From Candidatus Gastranaerophilales bacterium (lineage in GTDB: Bacteria > Cyanobacteriota > Vampirovibrionia > Gastranaerophilales > Gastranaerophilaceae): a DNA stretch of 59,219 nt. A program made the position numbers and the translations under genes. The notes below the pieces were generated by a model. That model ran no database searches. It saw only the letters and a program-made list of their open reading frames with translations, and was not told the origin of the DNA. The stretch is taken from positions 1-59,219 of the forward strand of contig CALUTF010000008.1 of NCBI GenBank assembly GCA_944323595.1, written 5' to 3'. Numbering within the stretch: the first letter of the stretch is position 1; each line of letters opens with the position of its first letter. Below are positions 50,709 through 58,767 of this stretch, piece after piece.

Positions 50709-51145
50709 TGAAGTACGATTTGGAAAAAGTTTTGCCGCATAAACATCCAATGATATTGATTGATGATATCGTTGAGGTAAATTTGGATGAACATTACATA
50801 ATTTGTTCTGTAAACATCAGCAAAGACAAAATATTTTTTGAAAAAGACGGTGTAAATCCGCTTGTAGGAATAGAATTTATGGCACAAACCCTCGGATGCT
50901 ATTCTTATTTTAAAAATAACGAACGCACGCCAAAGGTGGGTTTTTTGCTGGGAACAAGGTCTTATAAAAATACTCTCGGACAGTTTGAAGAGGGCAAAAC
51001 CTATACTATAAAGGCAAAAGAAGTTTACGGTGACACTGACCTTGTGTCCTTTGAGTGTTTTATTTATAATGGTGAAGAAGAATGCGCAAATGCAATAATT
51101 AATGCGTATATGCCTGCAGATACTGAAAATATTGAAGGGATATAA
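50708..51145 (+). CDS. 3-hydroxyacyl-ACP dehydratase-like hotdog protein
   Basis: 145 residues. LPHKHPMILIDDIVEVN and NPLVGIEFMAQTLGCYSYFKN match the ApeP/FabA-like dehydratases of polyene clusters. Together with the hotdog domain fused to the ligase it gives two dehydratase halves, possibly acting as a heterodimer. Its stop is immediately followed by the ketoreductase ATG. Confidence 0.86.
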   Translation: MKYDLEKVLPHKHPMILIDDIVEVNLDEHYIICSVNISKDKIFFEKDGVNPLVGIEFMAQTLGCYSYFKNNERTPKVGFLLGTRSYKNTLGQFEEGKTYTIKAKEVYGDTDLVSFECFIYNGEEECANAIINAYMPADTENIEGI

Positions 51146-51868
51146 ATGGATAAACAAATTTTAATTACGGGCTCCAGCCGCGGAATAGGCAGAGAAACAG
51201 CTTTATATCTGGCACAAAACGGTTATGATATTGTTCTTCATTATAACAGGACAGTCCCTGTTGATGTGCAAAAAGAAATTGAAGAACTTGGACGGAAAGT
51301 TCGTACACTGAAATTTGATGTTTCAAACAGAGCGGAATGCAGTGATGTTCTTTTAAAAGACATCGGAGAACACGGAATGTATTACGGTATAGTTGTAAAT
51401 GCTGGGATATCCAGAGATAACGTATTTCCTGCAATGGAAGATTCCGAATGGGACGATGTCTTAAATACAAATTTAGGCGGGTTTTATAATGTATTACGTC
51501 CGCTGGTCATGCCTATGATAGAAAAGAGGATTAAAGGCAGAATAGTTACATTATCCTCCATATCAGGCTTATGCGGCAACCGCGGGCAGGTGAATTACAG
51601 TGCCTCAAAAGCAGGTATCATCGGCGCTACAAAAGCTCTGAGTCTTGAACTTGCAAAACGCGGTATTACAGTAAACTGTGTTGCCCCCGGTGTTATTGAT
51701 ACTGATATGACAAAAGATTTGCCGGTTGATGAAATGAAAAAAATGATACCGATGAAACGTTTTGGCAAACCGAGGGAAGTTGCAAGCTTAATAAATTATC
51801 TTATGAGTGAAGATGCGGCATACATTACCGGTCAGGTAATTTCCGTAAACGGGGGAATGTATCTGTGA
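51146..51868 (+). CDS. 3-ketoacyl-ACP reductase (FabG-like)
   Basis: 240-residue short-chain dehydrogenase: TGSSRGIGRETA (8-19), NAGISRDNVF, SSISGLCGNRGQVNYSASKAG with catalytic Ser, Tyr and Lys, and IDTDMTKDLP. Reduces the 3-keto group after each condensation with NADPH. Overlaps the next ketosynthase by 4 nt (GTGA). Confidence 0.93.
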   Translation: MDKQILITGSSRGIGRETALYLAQNGYDIVLHYNRTVPVDVQKEIEELGRKVRTLKFDVSNRAECSDVLLKDIGEHGMYYGIVVNAGISRDNVFPAMEDSEWDDVLNTNLGGFYNVLRPLVMPMIEKRIKGRIVTLSSISGLCGNRGQVNYSASKAGIIGATKALSLELAKRGITVNCVAPGVIDTDMTKDLPVDEMKKMIPMKRFGKPREVASLINYLMSEDAAYITGQVISVNGGMYL

Positions 51869-53091
51869 GACGTGTTGTAGTTACGGGAATGTCACTGATT
51901 AGTTCATTGGGATTTGATACTTTAAGTGCCTTTGAGAGGCTTCAAAAGTATGAAAATACCGTAAAATATATGGAAACCCTTGAACAGTATGAGCGCTTGA
52001 ATACAAAACTTGCGGCGCCTGTTGATAATTTTGAGACACCGGCACATTACACAAGAAAAACTTTGCGTACAATGGGCAAAGTTTCCGTGATGAGTGTTGC
52101 ATGCACTGAAAAAGCACTTGAACAGGCAGGGCTTTTGAATGATACCGTTATTCAAAACGGTAGAACAGGGGTAAGTTACGGTTCATCTTCAGGAACAATG
52201 GAAGCGTTGATAGATTTTTATTCAATGCAGGTGGAAAAATCCGTCAAAGGTTTGACATCAGGTTCTTATGTAAAAATGATGGCTCACACGGCTCCTGTAA
52301 ATATTTCAATGTATTTTAAAACAACAGGACGTTTAATAACGACGTCAACAGCATGTACATCAGGTTCAATGGGTGTAGGATGTGCTTATGAAGCTATTCA
52401 AAACGGTTATGCCGATGTAATGATAGCCGGCGGCTCCGATGAACTTCACCCGACACAGATTGCTATTTTCGACACTCTTTATGCAACAAGTCAGAAAAAT
52501 TCCACACCAAATCTGACACCGTCACCTTTTGATGCGGAGCGTGACGGACTTGTAATAGGAGAGGGTGCAGGGACGCTTATTCTTGAAGAATATGAACACG
52601 CGAAAAAACGCGGGGCAAATATTATAGCAGAAATTATAGGGTTTGGTACAAACACAGACGGCAATCATATTACAACACCAAATCGTCCTACCGTTGCAAG
52701 AGTAATGGAATTATCACTTGAAAACGCAAAATTATCGCCGGATAAAATCGGTTACATAAACGCCCATGGAACGGGAACTATACAGGGCGATATGACAGAA
52801 AGCAACGCAACTTATGATGTTTTTAAACGAGCGGTGCCTATCAGTTCATTAAAAAGCTATACAGGGCATACTCTCGGTGCCTGCGGCGCGATTGAGGCTA
52901 TTTTAACCATAGAAATGATGAACAAAAAATGGTTCCATCCGACATTGAACTTAAATAATGTTGATGAAAACTGTGCACCGCTGGATTATATAACAGTTGA
53001 GGGCAGAGAAATTGATACAAACTATGTCATGTCAAATAACTTTGCTTTTGGCGGGATTAACACGTCATTAATATTTACAAATAAATTCTAA
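51865..53091 (+). CDS. Beta-ketoacyl-ACP synthase (second, FabF-like)
   Basis: 408 residues, GTG start overlapping the ketoreductase stop. Triad: C164 in STSTACTSGSMGVG, His in INAHGTGTIQGD, His in SYTGHTLGACGA. Full FabF length, unlike the first ketosynthase. It closes the rightward arm; galE follows 34 nt on with its own GAGAGG site. Confidence 0.93.
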   Translation: MRRVVVTGMSLISSLGFDTLSAFERLQKYENTVKYMETLEQYERLNTKLAAPVDNFETPAHYTRKTLRTMGKVSVMSVACTEKALEQAGLLNDTVIQNGRTGVSYGSSSGTMEALIDFYSMQVEKSVKGLTSGSYVKMMAHTAPVNISMYFKTTGRLITTSTACTSGSMGVGCAYEAIQNGYADVMIAGGSDELHPTQIAIFDTLYATSQKNSTPNLTPSPFDAERDGLVIGEGAGTLILEEYEHAKKRGANIIAEIIGFGTNTDGNHITTPNRPTVARVMELSLENAKLSPDKIGYINAHGTGTIQGDMTESNATYDVFKRAVPISSLKSYTGHTLGACGAIEAILTIEMMNKKWFHPTLNLNNVDENCAPLDYITVEGREIDTNYVMSNNFAFGGINTSLIFTNKF

Positions 53092-53125
53092 AAAATTTTA
53101 CGGAAAATAAAAAGAGAGGTATAAA

Positions 53126-54115
53126 ATGACAATATTAGTTCTTGGCGGCGCCGGATACATAGGTTCACATACAGTATATGAACTTATAGATAAAGGCGAA
53201 GATGTTGTAATTATTGATAATTTACAAACAGGCTACGAACAGGCTGTTCATCCGAAAGCCCGTTTTTACAAGGGGGATATAAGAGACAGAGAATTTCTCG
53301 ACAGTGTTTTTGAAAAAGAAAAAATAGATTCCGTTATCCATTTTGCTGCAAGTTCGCTTGTCGGTGAAAGCATGGAAAAACCTCTGAAATATTATGACAA
53401 TAATTTATGCGGAACAAAAATTCTGCTTGATGCAATGGTTGCCCATGGAATAGATAAAATAGTTTTCTCATCCACCGCTGCAACCTACGGAGAACCGGAA
53501 AGAGTTCCTATCCTTGAATCTGACAAAACTGAACCGACAAATACATACGGTGAAACAAAACTTTCTATGGAAAAAATGTTCAAATGGGTAAGTAAAGCCC
53601 ATGGACTCAGATATGTTTCATTGAGATATTTCAATGCATGCGGCGCGCATAAAAGCGGTGAAATCGGAGAAGCCCACAATCCGGAATCACACCTGATACC
53701 ACTTATTCTTCAGGTGCCAAACGGACAGAGAGAATTCATTTCAATTTTCGGGGATGATTATGATACAAAAGACGGAACCTGCGTAAGAGATTACATTCAC
53801 GTAACAGATTTAGCATCAGCACATATACTTGCTGTCAGATACCTCGAATTCGGAAACGAAAGCAATATTTTCAATCTTGGAAACGGTGTCGGTTTTACAG
53901 TAAAAGAAGTTATAGAATGCGCAAGAAAAATTACCGGACATCCTATTCCGGCTAAAGTTTCACCTCGCCGTGCAGGCGATCCGGCACAGCTTATTGCATC
54001 AAGCGAAAAAGCAAAAAATAAACTGGGCTGGCATCCGGAGCATGCTGATCTGGAAGAAATTATTTCTTCCGCCTGGAACTGGCATAAAAATCATCCGCAC
54101 GGTTTTAATTCGTAG
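53126..54115 (+). CDS. galE: UDP-glucose 4-epimerase
   Basis: 329 residues. NAD motif GGAGYIGSHTVYEL, SSTAATYGEPERVPI with the catalytic Ser/Thr region, YGETKLSMEK (Tyr-x-x-x-Lys), CVRDYIHVTDLA and FNLGNGVGFTVKEVI. Interconverts UDP-glucose and UDP-galactose for surface glycans; could feed the glycosyltransferases at 37058-38933. Followed by a terminator. Confidence 0.96.
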   Translation: MTILVLGGAGYIGSHTVYELIDKGEDVVIIDNLQTGYEQAVHPKARFYKGDIRDREFLDSVFEKEKIDSVIHFAASSLVGESMEKPLKYYDNNLCGTKILLDAMVAHGIDKIVFSSTAATYGEPERVPILESDKTEPTNTYGETKLSMEKMFKWVSKAHGLRYVSLRYFNACGAHKSGEIGEAHNPESHLIPLILQVPNGQREFISIFGDDYDTKDGTCVRDYIHVTDLASAHILAVRYLEFGNESNIFNLGNGVGFTVKEVIECARKITGHPIPAKVSPRRAGDPAQLIASSEKAKNKLGWHPEHADLEEIISSAWNWHKNHPHGFNS

Positions 54116-54139
54116 TAAATAATTTCTATAAAATTATTC

Positions 54140-54186
54140 AAAAAAATCCTCCAAAAATTTAAAAATTTTTGGGGATTTTTTATTAC
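54140..54186 (+). terminator. Terminator after galE
   Basis: AAAAATCC(T)CCAAAAATT pairs with AATTTTTGGGGATTTTT (one bulged T), followed by T. The next 165 bp are extremely AT-rich and contain only a promoter. Confidence 0.8.
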
Positions 54187-54291
54187 AAAAATTTGATAAA
54201 TCTCAATAAAAATTTTTAAATTTTTTATTCCATTTAATTAAAACTTTTTTGTGAAAATAATATAAAAATTAATCGGAAATTTTAAAAAAAT

Positions 54292-54320
54292 TTGACAAAA
54301 ATTTTAAAAAATTGTAGTAT
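54292..54320 (+). promoter_or_regulatory. Promoter of the 54352 dehydrogenase gene
   Basis: TTGACA (54292-54297), 17-nt spacer, TAGTAT (54315-54320), in an AT-rich region between 54187 and 54351. Confidence 0.6.
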
Positions 54321-54351
54321 AAAACTGCGTTAATTGATTAGGATTTTTTAG

Positions 54352-55296
54352 ATGAATATAGTATTGCTTGAGTCATTATCAATTAGTAATGATACTCTGC
54401 AAAAATATATAAAAAATTTAGAAGAAAAAGGTCACAAATTTACTTTTTATGAAAGAAATGATGACGTAAATTTACAAATTGAACGCGCAAAAGACGCAGA
54501 TATTTTAATGCTTGCAAATATGCCTTTAAAAGGTGAAGTAATAAAAGCATGCAAAAACTTAAAATACATCAATATTGCCTTTACAGGGGTCGATCATGTT
54601 GATGTAAAAACCGCCGGAGAAATGGGTATAAAACTTAGCAATGCTTCCGGTTATTCAAACGATTCCGTTGCGGAATTAACGATATGTTTGATGCTTTCTC
54701 TTTTAAGAAATATTCCTCAGGTTGATGCCCGCTGCAGAGCCGGCAAAACAAAAGAAGGTCTTGTGGGCTGTGAATTAAAAGGGAAAACAATAGGCATTAT
54801 CGGCACAGGTGCAATCGGCATGACTGTTGCAAAATTATGTCATGCTTTCGGGTGTAAAATTGTCGCTTATAACGGATTTTCTAACAAAGAAAATTCTGAT
54901 TTAATTACATATCTTCCTCTGAAAGAAATGCTCGAAATTTCTGACATCGTAACTTTACATTGTCCGTTGACAGAAAAATCGAAAAATTTAATCAATAAAG
55001 AAACATTATCTTTTATGAAAAAAAGTGCAATTTTAATCAATGCGGCACGCGGTGGAGTTGTTGATACAGAGGCACTTGCAGATAGCCTGAATAACGGAAA
55101 AATTTCAGGTGCGGGAATAGATGTTTTTGAAACAGAACCCCCTCTTGATATTAATCATCCGTTATTAAAAACTCCGAACACAATTGTTACTCCGCACATC
55201 GCTTTTGCAACAAAAGAATCTATGGAAAAACGTGCGGAAATTGTTTTCGAAAATATTAATCAGTTTTTAGCAGGAAATCATATCAATAAAGTTTAA
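54352..55296 (+). CDS. D-2-hydroxyacid dehydrogenase family protein
   Basis: 314 residues: GTGAIGMTVAKLC (NAD site, about 149-161), catalytic Arg in NAARGGVVD, Glu in DVFETEPP, His in TPHIAFATKE. The compact length fits glycerate/phosphoglycerate-type members rather than the D-lactate dehydrogenase-like protein at 9097; substrate not determinable. There is only a weak AGGATTTTTT before the ATG. No C-terminal ACT domain, so it is not full-length SerA. Confidence 0.83.
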   Translation: MNIVLLESLSISNDTLQKYIKNLEEKGHKFTFYERNDDVNLQIERAKDADILMLANMPLKGEVIKACKNLKYINIAFTGVDHVDVKTAGEMGIKLSNASGYSNDSVAELTICLMLSLLRNIPQVDARCRAGKTKEGLVGCELKGKTIGIIGTGAIGMTVAKLCHAFGCKIVAYNGFSNKENSDLITYLPLKEMLEISDIVTLHCPLTEKSKNLINKETLSFMKKSAILINAARGGVVDTEALADSLNNGKISGAGIDVFETEPPLDINHPLLKTPNTIVTPHIAFATKESMEKRAEIVFENINQFLAGNHINKV

Positions 55297-55400
55297 AAAA
55301 TAACCTATATTTGGTGGATGTTTCAAATAAAAATTATTATTAGAATTAACCTATCAAAAAATTTAGTGAAAAATTGGCAACAAAAAAAAGGAGGCTCAAT

Positions 55401-55949
55401 ATGGCAGCAAAAAATTATGATGAAATGATAAGAAATTACACCGGTGGTGATTTGGACTTATCAGGATGTTCAATGAAAAGATTAGAACTTGATCACGTTG
55501 ACGGTAACTTAAACTTAACAAAAGCTACTATCGACAAATTAGCAATCGGCTGGGTTAGCGGTGAATTAAACATGACTAACGCAACTATCAAAACTATCGA
55601 AAATCCGATTGATGCAAAAAGTGTTAATATGACAGGTACTGATGTTAAAAAATTACCTGCTCACATCTGGACTGACAGCTTGACTGTTGAAAAAAGCTCT
55701 ATCGTTAAATTCAACACAGATGTTAGAGCTAATACTTTGAACATCAGAAATACAAAAATTGAACAATTACCTAAAGATTTGAGAGTAAACACTCTTATCG
55801 TTGATACAAAAACAGCAAAAACTCTTCCGCTTACAACATTGAGACAATGTGCTGAAATCGTTATGGATGACGTAACTTACGGCGAAAGAAGAGTTGGTGC
55901 TGATTTTGAATTCTGCAGCGTTAGCACTACAGAATATGCAAGTGTATAG
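55401..55949 (+). CDS. Repeat protein of unknown function, probably abundant
   Basis: 182 residues, no family name. A series of short beta-strand units of roughly 18-22 residues (DLDLSGCSMKRLELDHV, GNLNLTKATIDKLAIGWV, GELNMTNATIKTIENPI, KSVNMTGTDVKKLPAHI, NTLNIRNTKIEQLPKDL) suggests a small solenoid resembling leucine-rich or polymer-forming repeats. No signal peptide. A perfect AAGGAGG precedes the ATG, codon choice favours AAC, ATC and GGT/GGC more than neighbours, and a strong terminator follows, all signs of high expression as a single-gene transcript. Confidence 0.65.
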   Translation: MAAKNYDEMIRNYTGGDLDLSGCSMKRLELDHVDGNLNLTKATIDKLAIGWVSGELNMTNATIKTIENPIDAKSVNMTGTDVKKLPAHIWTDSLTVEKSSIVKFNTDVRANTLNIRNTKIEQLPKDLRVNTLIVDTKTAKTLPLTTLRQCAEIVMDDVTYGERRVGADFEFCSVSTTEYASV

Positions 55950-55970
55950 TTCATAAAAACTATCAATTAA

Positions 55971-56011
55971 AAAAGAACCTTTATTGAGATATTTCAGTAA
56001 AGGTTCTTTTT
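55971..56011 (+). terminator. Terminator after the repeat protein gene
   Basis: AAAAGAACCTTTA (55971-55983) pairs perfectly with TAAAGGTTCTTTT (55998-56010), followed by TT. It may also end the minus-strand thioredoxin transcript, which stops at 56015. Confidence 0.87.
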
Positions 56012-56014
56012 TGT

Positions 56015-56320
56015 TTAAGTTAAGTGCTCCATTAATCTTGACAGAAGCTGTGATTTTTCATGATATCCGGAGAGTGCAGCTATAATTTTTCCTTCTTTGA
56101 ATAATAAAAATGCAGGGAAACCCGTAATACCGTATTTTTCTGCAATGTCGGGATTCCTATCTACATCTACTGTACCAATCCAGATATTATTTGCCGAAAG
56201 TTCTTCAATAACAGGACGTTCTTTTTTACAATAGCCGCACCAGGATGCATAAAATTCAACCAGCTTTAGTCCTGTTCGGATATTGCGCTCAAAATTTTTT
56301 TCATCAAGTTCAACTAGCAT
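56015..56320 (-). CDS. Thioredoxin
   Basis: 101 residues, thioredoxin fold with active site W-CGYC (C28, C31) and the cis-Pro in TGFPAFLLF. CGYC instead of CGPC implies a shifted redox potential, closer to glutaredoxin- or DsbA-like sites; GTVDVDRNPDIAEKYGITGFPAF is typical of cytoplasmic thioredoxins. AAGGAGAAAA precedes the ATG. Confidence 0.92.
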   Translation of the reverse strand: MLVELDEKNFERNIRTGLKLVEFYASWCGYCKKERPVIEELSANNIWIGTVDVDRNPDIAEKYGITGFPAFLLFKEGKIIAALSGYHEKSQLLSRLMEHLT

Positions 56321-56438
56321 GTTTTTCTCCTTGTTTTTTGTTAATTTTAAGTTTTATTTTAAAAAATTTTATCCCTCATCTTACCAAACTTTAGTGTTTA
56401 TATTATACTGGGAAATAAAGTGATTAGGAGGTTCAAAT

Positions 56439-58082
56439 ATGCGTATACTGGTTATTGGCGGCGGAGCCTGCGGAGCAAGTGCAGCAGCAAGATGCAGAAG
56501 ATTAAATGATGATGCGGAAATAATTATTTTAGAAGCAACAGATGAAATTTCCATCGCCAATTGCGGTCTGCCTTATTACACATCAGATGTTATAAATTCA
56601 AGAGATAAAATGATTGTATCAAGTCCGATGAGATTTAAAAATCTTTTGAATATTGATGTCCGGTTAAATTCACGCGTAACAGAAATTGACAGAAAGAATA
56701 AAACAGTTACCGTGAATGGCAAAGATATTCTTTCTTACGACAAACTGATTCTTGCAGCAGGTGCTGCACCGGTGATTCCCCCGATACCCGGAGTGAATAA
56801 TAAAAAAATCTTCACCGTCAGAACTCTTAAAGACGGTGACGGAATAAAAGAGATTTTACGTACAGGCAATGCTAAAAATGCGGTTGTAATAGGCGGCGGT
56901 TTTATCGGTGTTGAGATGGCAGAAAATTTCATCCATGCCGGTCTGCATACAACACTTGTCGAACTGTCAAATCAAATTCTATCGCCTCTGGATAAAGAGA
57001 TTGCAGCTGCTGCGCAAAATACAATGAGAAACAACGGCGTTGAACTTATCCTTTCAGACGGTGTAAAAGAATTTGAAGAAAATTTTATTGTTCTGAATTC
57101 AGGCAAAAAAATTCCTTATGATATCGCAATTCTTGCAATCGGAGTTCGTCCGGATGTTACACTGGCAAAATCAGCAGGACTTGAAACAGGTAATCTCGGC
57201 GGATTAAAAGTTAATGAATACATGCAAACTTCAGATGCTGATATTTACGCCGGCGGTGACAGTGTTGAAGTAAAAGATTTTGTCACCGGACAATACTCTA
57301 TTATTCCGCTTGCAGGACCTGCCAACCGTCAGGGCAGAATTATTGCCGATAATATAAACGGATTTAAATCAGTTTACAAAAATTCTCAAGGTACTGCCGT
57401 TGTAAAAGTTTTTGACCTCACAGTAGCGAACGTTGGCAATAATGAAAAACAGCTTTTGAAAAAAAATATTCCATACAAAAAAACTTTCATTTATAACAAT
57501 TCGCACGCCGGTTATTATCCTGATGCAACTCGAACTTTATACAAACTGCTTTTCAATGAACAAGGACAAATTCTCGGTGCACAGGCGGCAGGATATGAGG
57601 GTGTTGAAAAAAGAATTGATGTGATTTCAACAATTATGCGCGAAAACGGAACCGTTCAGGATTTGCTCGACAGTGAACTTTGTTATGCCCCGCCATACGG
57701 CTCGGCAAAAGACGCTGTTAATATCCTTGGGATGCATGCGGATAATATTTTGAAAGGACTTGTCAAACCTGCCTTTATAGAAGACCTGCAGGGGTCAATG
57801 TTAATTGACGTCAGAGAAAAACCGTTTTTTGAAGCAGAAACTATCAATGGCGCAATAAATATTCCGACCTCACAAATGCGTACGAGATTGAATGAAATTC
57901 CGAAAGACAGAAAAATTGTATTATTTTGTAACACAGGATTTCAAAGTTACGTGGCATCAAGAATTTTGTTACAAAAGGGTTACACGGATGTATTCAGCCT
58001 GACAGGCGGGATAGAGCTGTTTAAAGAACTTATAAAAGATGACTCGGAAAGTTTTCAATTTTACAAATTGGCTAAATTATAA
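56439..58082 (+). CDS. CoA-disulfide reductase with C-terminal rhodanese domain
   Basis: 547 residues. FAD motif VIGGGACGASAAARCRRL, the single redox Cys in SIANCGLPYYTSD (C43), NAD motif VVIGGGFIGVEMAEN, and a rhodanese domain from about residue 450 with active-site Cys in VLFCNTGFQSY. This fusion is known from CoA-disulfide/NADH-dependent persulfide reductases, so it may reduce CoA disulfide, CoA persulfide or polysulfide and protect against oxygen. GATTAGGAGG precedes the ATG. The CoA-transferase genes follow 33 nt on. Confidence 0.9.
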   Translation: MRILVIGGGACGASAAARCRRLNDDAEIIILEATDEISIANCGLPYYTSDVINSRDKMIVSSPMRFKNLLNIDVRLNSRVTEIDRKNKTVTVNGKDILSYDKLILAAGAAPVIPPIPGVNNKKIFTVRTLKDGDGIKEILRTGNAKNAVVIGGGFIGVEMAENFIHAGLHTTLVELSNQILSPLDKEIAAAAQNTMRNNGVELILSDGVKEFEENFIVLNSGKKIPYDIAILAIGVRPDVTLAKSAGLETGNLGGLKVNEYMQTSDADIYAGGDSVEVKDFVTGQYSIIPLAGPANRQGRIIADNINGFKSVYKNSQGTAVVKVFDLTVANVGNNEKQLLKKNIPYKKTFIYNNSHAGYYPDATRTLYKLLFNEQGQILGAQAAGYEGVEKRIDVISTIMRENGTVQDLLDSELCYAPPYGSAKDAVNILGMHADNILKGLVKPAFIEDLQGSMLIDVREKPFFEAETINGAINIPTSQMRTRLNEIPKDRKIVLFCNTGFQSYVASRILLQKGYTDVFSLTGGIELFKELIKDDSESFQFYKLAKL

Positions 58083-58115
58083 TAAAATTGGAGATAAGAA
58101 AGCAGGGATTTATTT

Positions 58116-58766
58116 ATGAAAAATGTAGTATCAGCTAAGGATGCGGTAAGTTTAATAAAAGACGGTTCAACAGTAATGCTCGGCGGTTTTTTAAGCTGCG
58201 GGGTTCCGGATGAATTGATAGACGTACTTGTTGAACAGAATACAAAAGAACTTACACTAATCTGCAATGATACATCTTTCCCGCAGTCAGACAAGGGAAA
58301 ACTTATCGTAAATAAACAGGCTAAAAAAATTATCACTGCCCACATCGGCACAAATCCCGAAAGCGGTAAACAAATGCATACGGGTGAATTAGAAGTCGAA
58401 CTTGTTCCAATGGGTACATTGATAGAAAAAATTAGAGCCCACGGTGCCGGATTAGGCGGGGTTTTAACACCTACAGGAGTAGGTACTGATTTAGAAGAAC
58501 ACGGCAAAACCGTTGAAATTGATGATAAAAAATTCATTTTTGAAAAACCGCTCGGGGCTGACTTTGCACTTATTTACGGAACAAAAGTGGACAAGTTCGG
58601 AAATGTTGCTTTCTACGGAACAACAAGAAACCTGAACACAGTTATGGCAACTGCAGCAAATACCGTTATAGTACAGGCTGATGAACTTGTAGATTGTCTT
58701 GAACCAAATGAAGTTGTTATTCCGGGATTATTTGTAGATTACATAGTTGTACGCGGAGGAGAATAG
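58116..58766 (+). CDS. Acetoacetate/butyrate-type CoA-transferase, alpha subunit
   Basis: 216 residues. GSTVMLGGFLSCGVPDELIDVL has the family's GGF-x(3)-GxP oxyanion/CoA motif; IGTNPESGKQMHTGELEVELVPMGTLIEKIRAHGAGLGGVLTPTGVGT is characteristic of AtoD/CtfA/ScoA alpha chains. Moves CoA between short-chain acids, for example from acetoacetyl- or butyryl-CoA to acetate, in fermentation. The beta subunit starts 1 nt downstream. Confidence 0.92.
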   Translation: MKNVVSAKDAVSLIKDGSTVMLGGFLSCGVPDELIDVLVEQNTKELTLICNDTSFPQSDKGKLIVNKQAKKIITAHIGTNPESGKQMHTGELEVELVPMGTLIEKIRAHGAGLGGVLTPTGVGTDLEEHGKTVEIDDKKFIFEKPLGADFALIYGTKVDKFGNVAFYGTTRNLNTVMATAANTVIVQADELVDCLEPNEVVIPGLFVDYIVVRGGE

Positions 58767-58767
58767 A

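Noticed and set aside
49614-53091. Reading the ketosynthase-reductase genes as the housekeeping fatty acid operon
   Set aside because: Missing fabD/fabH/fabZ/accB partners, and the genes are divergently paired with ligase, LolA-like, MMPL and thioesterase genes.
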